Source: an uncultured Oscillospiraceae bacterium
GTDB lineage: Bacteria; Bacillota; Clostridia; Oscillospirales; Oscillospiraceae
Assembly (NCBI GenBank): GCA_958423465.1
Contig: CATZRD010000044.1
Coordinates: 1-16,303, forward strand
Length of the DNA: 16,303 nucleotides
Direction of reading: 5' to 3'
Shown: piece by piece, positions 1 through 8,656 of the stretch
Numbering within the stretch: the stretch's first letter is position 1
How the letters are laid out: every line of letters starts with the position of its first letter
Made by a program: the position numbers and the translations under genes
Notes under the pieces: model-generated
What the model was told of the DNA's origin: nothing
Seen by the model: only the letters and a program-made list of their open reading frames with translations
Database searches by the model: none

Positions 1-491
1 TCCCCGTCGGTGTCCTCCACCGCCTTTTGGATCTTTTCCTCCCAGGCCCCGCTGTCTGCACCCCAGCTCAGGGCCGCGTCCTCCGCCGAGAGGTAGGCCT
101 TGCAGCAGGTGATGTCGTCGCAGGCGTCCGCCTGGGGGTGGCCCGGCGCGCCGCCGTTTTCCATCTTATAGAGGGTATAGGTCCGGGCCGCCACCGCCTG
201 GGCCTTCAGGGCCTCGGCCTCAAAGGAGGCGGGCATCTCCGCCCGGACCACTCCCATCAGATAGCTGGCCATGTCCATCTGCTTCAGCTCCCCGCCGATG
301 AGCACGCTGAGGGTCACGTTCCGGTCGATTCCCGGAGCCGGCTGAGGCGGGGCGTCCTCCGGGGCCGCTGGGCCCCCGTCCTCCTCCGCGGCCGGCTCCG
401 GCGGACTCGCCGCCCCCTCTCCGCCCCACAGCCAGGGCAGGAAAAAGACCAGCGCCGCCAGTACAAGGGCAATGCCCACCTGCTTTCCCAT
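1..491 (-). CDS. spoIID: Stage II sporulation protein D (SpoIID/LytB domain), 3' end beyond left edge
   Basis: An open frame runs without a stop from an ATG at 491 to the left edge, giving the first 163 residues. Residues 6-22 form a hydrophobic signal anchor, followed by a Pro/Ala/Glu-rich linker (about 25-54). The SpoIID core starts near residue 58: YLMGVVRAEMPASF at 77-90, then EALKAQAVAARTYTL at 93-107, which is the family signature. By family knowledge the Glu of the AEMP motif (E85 here) is the catalytic acid of the lytic transglycosylase that trims denuded peptidoglycan during forespore engulfment, working with SpoIIP and SpoIIM at the mother-cell membrane. The conserved TDG stretch is the last thing visible before the edge. 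A strong AGGAGGG ribosome site eight bases upstream fixes the start. A mother-cell sigma-E-like promoter lies just upstream. SpoIID paralogues (LytB-like) exist, so the symbol is likely rather than certain. Confidence 0.88.
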   Translation of the reverse strand, partial: MGKQVGIALVLAALVFFLPWLWGGEGAASPPEPAAEEDGGPAAPEDAPPQPAPGIDRNVTLSVLIGGELKQMDMASYLMGVVRAEMPASFEAEALKAQAVAARTYTLYKMENGGAPGHPQADACDDITCCKAYLSAEDAALSWGADSGAWEEKIQKAVEDTDG

Positions 492-498
492 GGTCGAA

Positions 499-507
499 CC
501 CTCCTTT
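499..507 (-). promoter_or_regulatory. Ribosome binding site of spoIID
   Basis: On the minus strand AAAGGAGGG lies seven to eight bases before the ATG at 491. It decides the start of the partial SpoIID frame. Confidence 0.7.
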
Positions 508-516
508 GTTTTCCAC

Positions 517-546
517 AGTTTATGCGGACAAGGTCCAAAACATGAT
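517..546 (-). promoter_or_regulatory. Candidate sigma-E-type promoter of spoIID
   Basis: On the minus strand ATCATGTT (539-546), a 14-base spacer and CATAAACT (517-524) resemble the sigma-E boxes GKCATATT and CATACAMT (about 6/8 and 7/8 matches). The -10 box ends 25 bases before the spoIID ATG, which leaves a leader just long enough for the ribosome site. spoIID is a sigma-E gene in Bacillus subtilis, so the match is expected, but it was found by eye only. Confidence 0.45.
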
Positions 547-573
547 GACAAACCTCCTCTGAGGTGCTATACT
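545..573 (+). promoter_or_regulatory. Candidate sigma-A promoter with extended -10 for the membrane protein gene
   Basis: ATGACA at 545-550, a 17-base spacer and TATACT at 568-573 preceded by TGC (extended -10) sit 40 bases before the ATG at 613. The -35 box overlaps the divergent sigma-E-like -35 box by two bases. Confidence 0.6.
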
Positions 574-612
574 ACAGGAGAACTCATTCCTTCTGACCGG
601 GAGGTACTCCAT

Positions 613-1440
613 ATGATGACTTCTTTCTGGCGCAAAAGCGGCCACGCCGTGGCCGCCGGCGCTCTGCTGGCGTTTCTGCGCCTGGCCCAGGTCCGCGGCG
701 GCTTTGACCCCGCCACGGGGCTGGCCCTGCCCTCCGTCCCCGGCACGGTTCTCACCGTCTGCCTGCTCTTCTGTCTGATCGCCGAGCCTCTGCTCCAGCG
801 GCGGGCCTCCCGGGCCTACGTCCGTCTGGCGGACGCGCTGCGCCCCGTGGGGCCCGCGGCCCTGCCCACGCTGATCTGCGCCGCCCTGCTCTTCCTGGCG
901 GGGGGGCTGGCCCTGGCCGCCGCCGGCGCCCTCCAGGGCGGGCGGTACGCTCTGATTCAGGGGATCGCCGGGGTCCTGGGGGCCGCCTCCGGCGGCGGTC
1001 TGCTGCTGCTGGTCCGTGCCCTCCGCCGGGAGGAACGCGCCCCCGTCAGCGTGACGGGGCTGCTGCCCGCTCTGTTCTTCACGGTCTTTCTGACCCTGAC
1101 GGTGTATCTCCCCTCCGCCGCCGACCCGGTGCTGGCCCGGTACTGGCTGCGGGTGCTGGCCGCCGCCCTGATGGCCTTCGCCTTCTCCCAGCTGGCGGGG
1201 CTGGTCCAGGGGGAGGCAACCCCCCGGGGCTTCCTGATCACCGCCAACTGGGCGGTCGTATCCTGCGCCGCCGTCCTGGGGGACGCCGCCTCGCTGCCGC
1301 TGAAGGCCCTGTATCTGGCGGGGGCTTTGACCCTGGCGGTCTTTGCCGCCCTGGTGCGGGACGACCTGCCGGCGAAGGAACCGGAGGAGGCGGAGGAGGA
1401 CAAGAAAACCGAACAGGCCCCCAAGGAATTCGACGCCTGA
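613..1440 (+). CDS. Polytopic membrane protein of unknown function
   Basis: A 275-residue protein, very rich in Ala and Leu, with about eight hydrophobic segments (roughly residues 11-24, 42-60, 83-105, 114-135, 148-167, 178-198, 205-223 and 228-247). It ends in a highly charged cytoplasmic-looking tail of about 25 residues, with Glu and Lys clusters. I see no motif that identifies a transporter or enzyme family, so no function is given. The frame is open further upstream to 472, but the ATG at 613 is preceded by GGGAGG eight bases away and by a good sigma-A promoter, and the upstream extension would cross that promoter. A second ATG follows directly at 616 and cannot be excluded. The gene diverges from spoIID. 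No terminator is visible before the next gene 92 bases downstream, so some read-through into the Nudix gene is possible. Confidence 0.75.
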   Translation: MMTSFWRKSGHAVAAGALLAFLRLAQVRGGFDPATGLALPSVPGTVLTVCLLFCLIAEPLLQRRASRAYVRLADALRPVGPAALPTLICAALLFLAGGLALAAAGALQGGRYALIQGIAGVLGAASGGGLLLLVRALRREERAPVSVTGLLPALFFTVFLTLTVYLPSAADPVLARYWLRVLAAALMAFAFSQLAGLVQGEATPRGFLITANWAVVSCAAVLGDAASLPLKALYLAGALTLAVFAALVRDDLPAKEPEEAEEDKKTEQAPKEFDA

Positions 1441-1456
1441 TCGATTTATTTCTGAC

Positions 1457-1484
1457 TTGGCACTGTACTTCTCACGGGTATAGC
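1457..1484 (+). promoter_or_regulatory. Candidate promoter of the Nudix gene
   Basis: TTGGCA at 1457-1462, a 16-base spacer and TATAGC at 1479-1484, about 50 bases before the ATG at 1533. The match is moderate. Confidence 0.35.
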
Positions 1485-1532
1485 TCGATAGGCGGGTCTC
1501 TATGCTGCAGGCCAAAAGGAGAGAAGCGCAAT

Positions 1533-2000
1533 ATGAAATCAAAAGACTATATACGGTGGATAAGAAGTAAAGTCGGCCACGAAAAAATCATCCTGGTTTT
1601 CGCGGGCGGATGTGTCTTTGATACAAACGGAAAAGTTTTGCTTCAACGCCGTGGGGATAGTAAAAAGTGGGGATTTCCAGGTGGCGCGATTGAAATAGGG
1701 GAAACACCCGAGATGGCTGTTATCAGAGAAGTAAAAGAGGAAACCGGGCTTGATGTGAGGGTGTCAGGCTTGATCGGTATCTATACGGACTGCGACATGG
1801 AGTATCCTAACGGTGATAAGGCGCACAGCATATGTATCGTTTACGAGTTGGAAATGGTCGGCGGACAGTTGAAATGTGATGATCTCGAAACGGTCGATCT
1901 CCAATACTTTGGCCTCGATGAAATGCCGGAGCTTTTCTGTAAGCAGCACGAAGAAATAAAAAACGATTTACAGAAGCGGCAGAACGAAGCTGCGCATTGA
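1533..2000 (+). CDS. Nudix hydrolase
   Basis: A 155-residue protein with a complete Nudix box: G51, E57, then R65-E66-V67-x-E69-E70-x-G72-L73, fitting G-x5-E-x7-REU-x-EE-x-GU. These acidic residues bind the divalent metal that drives hydrolysis of a nucleoside diphosphate linked to another group. The N-terminal stretch IRSKVGHEKIILVFAGGCVFD and LLQRR before the box are typical of small stand-alone Nudix enzymes. The substrate cannot be told from the sequence. AAAGGAG lies about eleven bases before the ATG, a slightly long spacing. The gene is visibly poorer in G+C and uses A/T-ending codons much more than its neighbours, which suggests later acquisition. It is followed directly by a 10-bp hairpin and faces cobT convergently. 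Confidence 0.9.
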   Translation: MKSKDYIRWIRSKVGHEKIILVFAGGCVFDTNGKVLLQRRGDSKKWGFPGGAIEIGETPEMAVIREVKEETGLDVRVSGLIGIYTDCDMEYPNGDKAHSICIVYELEMVGGQLKCDDLETVDLQYFGLDEMPELFCKQHEEIKNDLQKRQNEAAH

Positions 2001-2029
2001 TTTAACTTCCCATTTATCCGGAAGTTAAA
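2001..2029 (+). repeat. Inverted repeat directly after the Nudix stop codon
   Basis: TTTAACTTCC (2001-2010) and GGAAGTTAAA (2020-2029) are a perfect 10-bp inverted repeat around a 9-base loop, starting at the first base after the stop. No T-run follows, so it is not a classic intrinsic terminator. It may protect the mRNA 3' end or be a scar of insertion. Confidence 0.6.
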
Positions 2030-2087
2030 AGCTCCGCCAGCATACGTCGGATGCCCCTCTTCTTGACATACTGACCCAAAACCATCC

Positions 2088-2131
2088 GCAAGGCGGGAGG
2101 CCAGCCCCTTTGGGCCAGCCTCCCGCCTTGC
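2088..2131 (-). terminator. Stem-loop terminator of cobT, possibly bidirectional
   Basis: GCAAGGCGGGAGGC (2088-2101) pairs perfectly with 2118-2131. Read on the minus strand, the next two positions form U-G and G-U wobbles and then four G-C pairs, giving a continuous 20-bp stem with an AAAG loop. On the plus strand the same positions are C-A mismatches. The asymmetry favours the cobT direction. The T-tract that follows on the minus strand (GGATGGTTTTGG) is modest. Confidence 0.65.
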
Positions 2132-2166
2132 TGTATGTCTGTTGACAACGGACGCGCTTTCCTCGG

Positions 2167-3242
2167 TTACAGGGGCCGGTACGCCTCCATGCCGTAGTTA
2201 TCGAAGGAGGGCATATCGTAGTAGATCCGCAGGGCCATGTCGATGAGAGGCATGGCGGACACCGCGCCGGTGCCCTCCCCCAGGGCCATGCCCAGCCGGA
2301 GCAGAGGCCGCAGGCCCAGCTCCTCCATGACGTACCGGGCCCCCGGCTCCGCCGACAGGTGGGAGGCGGTGAGATACCCCGTCGCCGCCGGGCACAGCCG
2401 CTGGGCGGCCAGGGCCGCCACAGTGGAAATGAAGCCGTCCAGCACCGCCGGAACGCCGTACCGGGCGCAGCCCAGGTAGAAGCCGGTCATGCCGGCAATG
2501 TCAAAGCCGCCCACCTTGCTTATCACGTCCACCGGGTCGGCGGGGTCCGGCCGGTGGAGGGCAATGGCCCGGTCGATAACGGCGATCTTCTTTTCCAGCC
2601 CCGCGTCGGAGAGACCCGCGCCCTTGCCGGTCATCTCCACGGCGGGACGGCCCAGCAGCGCCGCCGCTACGGCGGAGGTGGTGGTGGTGTTGCCGATGCC
2701 CATCTCCCCGGCGGAGAGGAGGGTATAGCCCCGCTCCTTCAGGTCCCGGGCCATGTCCATTCCCGCCAGCAGAACGTGCAGGGCCTGCCGCCGGGTCATG
2801 GCCGGCTCCACCGCCAGATCCCGGGTGCCGCAGGCCACCTTCACCGAGGGCAGCCCCTCCACATCTACCGCCATGCCGGCGTCCACGGGGAACACGTCCG
2901 CCCCGGTGACCCGGGCCATGCAGCACACGCTGGAAGTCCCCTCCAGCATACTTTTCGCCACCTTGGCGGTGATGGAGCTGTCCGTCTGGGTGACGCCCTG
3001 GGCCACCACGCCGTTATCGGCGCAGAAGGCGGCCACGCACTTTTTATAGTCCCGGCGCAATGGCGCGGCTCCCGCCAGGCGGGCCACCGCTTCCTCCAGC
3101 AGCCCCAGGCTGTGGAGAGGGTGGGCCACCGCGTCCCAGTGGCGCAGGGCGGCCTCCACCCGCCCCTGATCGGCGGGCCGGATCTCCGCCAGGGCCTCCC
3201 CCAGCTCCCGCTCCAGCTCCTCCAAAGGCTTCATCTCATGGA

Positions 3243-3246
<4 letters not shown>
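2167..3246 (-). CDS. cobT: Nicotinate-nucleotide--dimethylbenzimidazole phosphoribosyltransferase
   Basis: This 359-residue protein has the normal CobT length and signatures: SLGLLEE near 46-52, GEMGIGNTTTTSAV at 180-193 and GEGTGAVSAMPLIDMA from 323. E324 and E181 correspond, with a constant offset of seven, to Glu317 and Glu174 of the Salmonella enzyme, so the active site looks intact. The enzyme transfers phosphoribose from nicotinate mononucleotide to 5,6-dimethylbenzimidazole, or to another lower-ligand base, to make the alpha-ribazole phosphate of the cobalamin nucleotide loop. The start is GTG at 3246, which overlaps the TGA of the preceding oxidoreductase gene (GTGA). AAAGGGG lies about ten bases upstream. 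An in-frame ATG at 3234 has no good ribosome site. No other cobalamin gene is in the window. Confidence 0.93.
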
Positions 3247-4544
<1,298 letters not shown>

Positions 4545-4568
4545 TGTATACACCTCGTTTTCATCATA

Positions 4569-4602
4569 AAGGTCGGCCCCGCCCAAGAGCGGGGCCGATC
4601 TT
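4569..4602 (-). terminator. Stem-loop between the M56 gene and the oxidoreductase-cobT operon
   Basis: TCGGCCCCGC and GCGGGGCCGA form a perfect 10-bp stem (4573-4582 with 4589-4598) with loop 4583-4588, extended to 14 bp with one mismatch on the minus strand. On the minus strand it is followed by a short T-rich stretch (CCTTTATGATG). It probably ends the BlaI-M56 transcript. It also falls at the 5' end of any transcript from the candidate promoter at 4603-4631. Confidence 0.55.
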
Positions 4603-4631
4603 ATTCTACACGGATTTTCTTTATCTGGCAA
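4603..4631 (-). promoter_or_regulatory. Candidate sigma-A promoter of the oxidoreductase-cobT operon
   Basis: On the minus strand TTGCCA (4626-4631), a 17-base spacer and TAGAAT (4603-4608). The -35 box lies inside the last codons of the M56 gene. The predicted start of transcription is at or next to the stem-loop at 4569-4602. Confidence 0.5.
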
Positions 4632-7600
4632 GAGGGGGGACGGAGAAAACGTCGCCATACTCGATGAGCGCCAGATTCTCCTCCGTCAGGGACAGGAAGA
4701 GAATCTCCAGGGGCTGGCTCCCCGCCGTATAGCTCTCCAGCCAGGCCTGATGGTCCGGTCCGTCCACCGGGTCCTTCCGCTCGTACATGCCGCCGGTCAT
4801 GATGTAGTAGACCAGCCCGTCGCCGTCCTTGTCCACGTCGTCCGGGAAGGGGTCCCCGCCGGCGTCCGTGTTCCGCAGAGTCTTGTCCCAGGCGTCCACC
4901 ATGCCCGCCCGGACGTAGGCGTCCGTGGCGGCGTCGTACCGGTACAGGGTATAGGGCCAGAAGCTGTCCCCGGCCAGGCCCTGGCTGTGGGACCATCCCG
5001 CCGTCACCACCCCATTGCCGTAGAAGGTGAGGTCCGGGAACTCGGAAAACTCTGTCACCAGCTCGCCGTCCCTGTAGTCGTAGACGATGGTGGTCAGGCC
5101 CGCCATGGGCTGGGCGGTGACGTATTCCAGCAGCAGCTCCTCCCGGCCGTCGCCGTCCACGTCCAGAATGGAGAAGAGATTCTTGGTCAGATCCTCCTCC
5201 GCTCCCACGGACCAGTCCTCACCGTTCAGAGGCAGGGTCCGATCCGCCAGGAAGCTCTCCAGCACCTGCCGGTAAGCGGTCCGGACGCTCATTTTCCCGA
5301 CGCCGGAGGAGATCACGTTCCCCTCCCGGTCGTAGGTCTCGCTGGACTGGGGGACGTACTTCCCGTTCTCATAGCGGAGGGCGTCCCACCGGGCCAGGTA
5401 CAGCATCCCCGTCTCATCGGGCTGGTAGCGCTCCTGATACTGGATGGAACCGGCCTGATCCACGCTGACGGCCGTCAGGGTCCGGGTCCCCGGGTCCAAC
5501 GTCAGCTCCCCGTTGACGCAGAGGGCGTATTGGAAACTGCCGGTCTCCGGCCGGTAGAGCCACAGATACCGGGGGAGGTTGCTGGCGGAGATCCACCCCT
5601 GAAGGCCGATGTCCGTATAGCCGTCGAAATTGAAGTCCTCCAGCACCAGCCCGCCGTCCTCATAGGGGGACTCGGTATAGTAGTCCTTGCTGTCCTCCCC
5701 CCACTGGGCCGCGATGGCCTCCCGGGTGAAAAAGGCGGCGCCGCCGGGCTCCTCGTTCCAGAACACCTGCACCTTGGAGATGCCGTAATTGCCGTTGGAA
5801 AGCTTCTTCCCGTCGAGGCCCAGGTCGGCGGTCTTCCCCGGGGCCAGAGTAAAGTCCGCCTTCTGATAGAAAGTCTCTCCGGCGGTCACGGTCACGCTGC
5901 CGTCCCCGGTCAGCACACCGTTCACCTGCCAGAAAGGCAGGTCGTTGTAGGTGACGTGGCTCATGAAGAGGGTGATGGTCTTCCCGTCCCAGTCCGCCTC
6001 CGCCAGCATACTCTGATCGCAGTCCCAGGCGGTCTCACAGTCGAAGGTCCTGGTGACCCTCAGCTCCCCCGCGTCCACATAGCCCGCCTGGACCAGATAG
6101 CTGCGGGCGGTGTCCTGCCAGTCCATGGCCCAGGTGTTGTGGCCGTTTTTCAGGTCCAGAAGAAAGGGGGTGTCGATCTCCGGCCAGCCCCCCAGACGGT
6201 AGCCGATGTCCATGCCCAGGACCAGGCGGCAGGCGATATACTCCTCCCAGGTCCAGCCGTTCTCTCTGACGGTTCCGTCATAGGTGCTCTCCTCCAGCTT
6301 GACGGTCCCCTGGCCGTCCTCGCTGACGATGAAGATGGGGCTGCCCATGGAGCTGCTCTCCGTCACCCAGCCGTTCTCCTCGCTCATGCCCCCGGCAAAG
6401 ATGACCTTGCTCATGTCCTCAGGCTTCAGCCGGTACTCCAGCCACCACACAGACCAGGTCTTGCCGTCGATCTCATAGCTGGAATAGCTCCACAGGCCGC
6501 TGATGTAGCGGTCCAGGACTTTGGTCCCCTCCGGGACGGTCCCGCCCTCGGCGGGCGTGATCCAGTCGTTGGTCTCCAAATTCCGGGCGGCGGTGTCCAC
6601 ATAATTCCAGGCCATGGCCTCCACGGCGGAGTAGAGGGGGTTGGTAAAGCTCCTGATCTTCCCGTCCTCGATGGTCATGGTCCCGCCGGTAACGCCGCCG
6701 CTGCCGTTGCCGCCGGGGAGCTCCAGCTCCAGCGTCACCGTGTCCCCCTGCTTCGTACCGCTGAGGACGTTCACGCCGCAGTAGTTGGTGTCCCCGTGGA
6801 CGGTATAGCGGGCGTCATGGTCCTCCAGAGTCCGCCAGCCCCGCAGGCCGCACCGGAAATCCTCCTCCGTATAGCCGGTGTACCGGTCCAGGAAGGCGGC
6901 GACATCCCCGTCGCGGATGACGGTGATATCCGTGTCCGGGTCGTCGCCCAAGTCGTCACGGATGGCCTCGTATTCCTCGTCTGTGGGGTTGCAGCTTATC
7001 CCCGCGCCGTTGTAGAACACCTCATAAAGGGGCAGATACCGCACGTCGGTGTACAGCCGGATGACAAAGCCGTTGAGCTCCCGGCTGGAGAGCTTCTCCT
7101 GCCAGTCCGCCAGCTCCTCCGCCGTCAGGGGTTCCTCCACCGGGGGCTGGGTCTGGCTCACCCGGACGGCGCAGGCCGCCAACAGGGTCAGGATCAGCAC
7201 CGCGGCCAGGGCCAGAGCGCCCCGCTTCCGGGCGCCGCTGCCCAGCAAATTCCACAGCCGGTCCCGCATGGCGGCGGCCCCGCCGTAGAAGTGGGTGCTG
7301 AGAGCCGCCCGCTCCAGCCCCTTCTGCCGGTGGAGGCTGGCCAGCAGCGCCTCGCCGTAGCTGCGGCGGACAGCGGCGTCGGCGCCGGCCATCACCGCCT
7401 CGTCGCAGGTCAGCTCCAGGTCCGAGGCCGCCCAGCGGCGCATCAGGTGGGCCAGCGGGTTGAACCAGTGGACCGCGGCGGCCAGCAGCAGCAAAAGCTG
7501 GTACCACAGGTCCCGGCGCTTGTAGTGGGTCAGCTCGTGGCGGAGGATGAAGGGGAGGGCCGTCCCCTCCGCCGCCGTCTCCGGCAGCAGCAGGGTGGGC

Positions 7601-8223
7601 CGCAGAAGGCCCGCCACCATGGGAGATCCCACTTCCCGGCAGAGCCGCAGCGCCGGCGGGTGCGCAATGCCCATCTCTCCCGCCAGGGCCTCATAGGTCT
7701 CCGCCAGCTCCGCCCCAGGGGGGAGGCTCCACCGCCGCCGCCGCCGGAGAAACAGCCAGGACCCGACGGCGTGGTACAGGAGGAAGCACACCCCTCCCGC
7801 CAGCCACAGGGCGGTCAGCGCCGTCTCCGCCGTAATGACCACCCCGGAGGTGCGGTAGGCCGCGGCCAGCTCCTCCCGGGAGGAGGCGTTGAACAGGCTG
7901 CCCTCTCCCCGGTCAGGAGGCAGGACCTTCTGGGGATCGTCGCCCTCCCGGTAGCTCTGGGCACGAAGGCCGGTCATGTCCCCCACCGTCACCTGGTAGT
8001 AGGGGACCTCCACCACCACCGGGGCGGCGATAGCCGTCTCCTCCGGCAGCAGCTTCCCCCAGGGGACCGGGGCCAGCAGCAGGGCGGCCGCCAGGCCCAG
8101 CCAGGCCCAGTACCGCCACTTGGGGCTGTAGCGCCGGTCCATCCGGGGCTTCAAAAGCCACAGGACCAGAGCCGCCGCGCCCACCACGGCGCTCCATTTC
8201 AACGTATTCAGCAAAAGCTCCAT
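4621..8223 (-). CDS. M56 (BlaR1/MecR1-like) membrane metallopeptidase with large extracytoplasmic C-terminal region
   Basis: A 1200-residue protein. Residues 1-350 form the M56 module: hydrophobic segments near 10-24, 38-54, 133-158, 240-252 and 334-352, and the zinc motif HELTH at 229-233. The following SDLELTCDEAV (267-277) supplies the usual third ligand (E270) and the conserved Cys-Asp. In known systems this domain senses a signal outside the cell and triggers removal of a BlaI-type repressor, and blaI lies one base upstream here. After the last membrane segment, which ends in LTLLAAC, come about 850 residues with no penicillin-binding SxxK/SxN/KTG set that I can recognise. Instead there are Asp-rich loops of VCBS/FG-GAP type: DFNFDGYTD near 863-871, LDVDGDGREE at 1020-1029 and VDKDGDG near 1131-1137. 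This suggests a calcium-binding beta-propeller or EF-like sensor. The family assignment of residues 1-350 is firm; the role of the rest is inference. GGAGG lies nine bases before the ATG. Confidence 0.87.
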   Translation of the reverse strand: MELLLNTLKWSAVVGAAALVLWLLKPRMDRRYSPKWRYWAWLGLAAALLLAPVPWGKLLPEETAIAAPVVVEVPYYQVTVGDMTGLRAQSYREGDDPQKVLPPDRGEGSLFNASSREELAAAYRTSGVVITAETALTALWLAGGVCFLLYHAVGSWLFLRRRRRWSLPPGAELAETYEALAGEMGIAHPPALRLCREVGSPMVAGLLRPTLLLPETAAEGTALPFILRHELTHYKRRDLWYQLLLLLAAAVHWFNPLAHLMRRWAASDLELTCDEAVMAGADAAVRRSYGEALLASLHRQKGLERAALSTHFYGGAAAMRDRLWNLLGSGARKRGALALAAVLILTLLAACAVRVSQTQPPVEEPLTAEELADWQEKLSSRELNGFVIRLYTDVRYLPLYEVFYNGAGISCNPTDEEYEAIRDDLGDDPDTDITVIRDGDVAAFLDRYTGYTEEDFRCGLRGWRTLEDHDARYTVHGDTNYCGVNVLSGTKQGDTVTLELELPGGNGSGGVTGGTMTIEDGKIRSFTNPLYSAVEAMAWNYVDTAARNLETNDWITPAEGGTVPEGTKVLDRYISGLWSYSSYEIDGKTWSVWWLEYRLKPEDMSKVIFAGGMSEENGWVTESSSMGSPIFIVSEDGQGTVKLEESTYDGTVRENGWTWEEYIACRLVLGMDIGYRLGGWPEIDTPFLLDLKNGHNTWAMDWQDTARSYLVQAGYVDAGELRVTRTFDCETAWDCDQSMLAEADWDGKTITLFMSHVTYNDLPFWQVNGVLTGDGSVTVTAGETFYQKADFTLAPGKTADLGLDGKKLSNGNYGISKVQVFWNEEPGGAAFFTREAIAAQWGEDSKDYYTESPYEDGGLVLEDFNFDGYTDIGLQGWISASNLPRYLWLYRPETGSFQYALCVNGELTLDPGTRTLTAVSVDQAGSIQYQERYQPDETGMLYLARWDALRYENGKYVPQSSETYDREGNVISSGVGKMSVRTAYRQVLESFLADRTLPLNGEDWSVGAEEDLTKNLFSILDVDGDGREELLLEYVTAQPMAGLTTIVYDYRDGELVTEFSEFPDLTFYGNGVVTAGWSHSQGLAGDSFWPYTLYRYDAATDAYVRAGMVDAWDKTLRNTDAGGDPFPDDVDKDGDGLVYYIMTGGMYERKDPVDGPDHQAWLESYTAGSQPLEILFLSLTEENLALIEYGDVFSVPPLAR

Positions 8224-8224
8224 C

Positions 8225-8605
8225 CTATTTTTCCTCCAGTTGGTCCAGATAGTCCCGCAGCTCCCGCAGCTCCTCCGCCGTGACGCTGTCGCCGTCCACC
8301 AGCGCCGCCGCCAGGCCCTTAAAGCTGCCGCCGTACAGCCGGTCCAGCAGGCTGCGGCCCTCCGCCGCCTGATAGGCCTCCCGGCTGATCCGCTGGCTGT
8401 AGAGGTTCACCCGGCCCCGCTTCTCGCAGGTGAGGAACCCCTTATCCACCAGCCGGTTCAGCGCCGTCACCACCGCCGGCAGCGCCCAGTCCCGGCTGCC
8501 CCGGAGACGCTGGTGAATATAGCCGGAGCCTACCGGCTCCCCCGCGTCCCATACCGCCTGCATGATCTCCAGCTCGCCGTCGCCTAAATGTCTCATCCTG
8601 CTCAT
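8225..8605 (-). CDS. BlaI/MecI-family winged-helix transcriptional repressor
   Basis: A 126-residue protein with the BlaI layout: LGDGELEIMQAVWDAGEPV at 7-25, the recognition-helix region WALPAVVTALNRLVDKGFL at about 40-58, then the wing (CEKRGRVNLYSQ). A C-terminal dimerisation region ends in EELRELRDYLDQLEEK. Members bind dyads of the TACAnnTGTA type as dimers and are inactivated when the partner M56 protease is triggered. The Asn-Phe bond cut in staphylococcal BlaI is not evident in the C-terminal part. The partner gene starts one base after the stop codon. The ATG at 8605 has GGGAGG eleven bases upstream; an in-frame ATG at 8596 is a less likely start. Two dyads upstream point to autoregulation. 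Whether it controls any beta-lactam response is unknown; no beta-lactamase gene is in the window. Confidence 0.9.
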   Translation of the reverse strand: MSRMRHLGDGELEIMQAVWDAGEPVGSGYIHQRLRGSRDWALPAVVTALNRLVDKGFLTCEKRGRVNLYSQRISREAYQAAEGRSLLDRLYGGSFKGLAAALVDGDSVTAEELRELRDYLDQLEEK

Positions 8606-8637
8606 ATCCTATGCGCCCTCCCGTTTTCCGAAGTAAT

Positions 8638-8651
8638 AATACAATTGTATT
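8638..8651. promoter_or_regulatory. Candidate BlaI-type operator (downstream dyad)
   Basis: AATACAATTGTATT is a perfect 14-bp palindrome holding the core TACA-AT-TGTA, which fits the TACAnnTGTA core of BlaI/MecI operators. It lies in the leader, between the predicted transcription start and the repressor ATG. Confidence 0.6.
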
Positions 8652-8656
8652 TTCTG

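Noticed and set aside
472..612. N-terminal extension of the membrane protein to an ATG at 472.
   Set aside because: It would overlap the divergent spoIID start and cross its own promoter. The ATG at 613 has the ribosome site and begins the typical membrane sequence.
4545..4620. A cobalamin riboswitch ahead of the cobT operon.
   Set aside because: The interval is only 76 bases and has no B12-box-like sequence; it holds just the stem-loop and the promoter.
4545..4658. N-terminal extension of the oxidoreductase to an ATG at 4658.
   Set aside because: It would read through the stem-loop at 4569-4602 and add 38 residues before the Rossmann fold. The ATG at 4544 has GAGGTG upstream.
4750..8283. 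A very long plus-strand open frame (over 1100 codons) opposite the M56 and blaI-like genes.
   Set aside because: Its translation is a low-complexity Gly/Val/Pro/His-rich string with no domain, exactly opposite a coherent M56 protein. High GC in third positions removes stops on the antisense strand.
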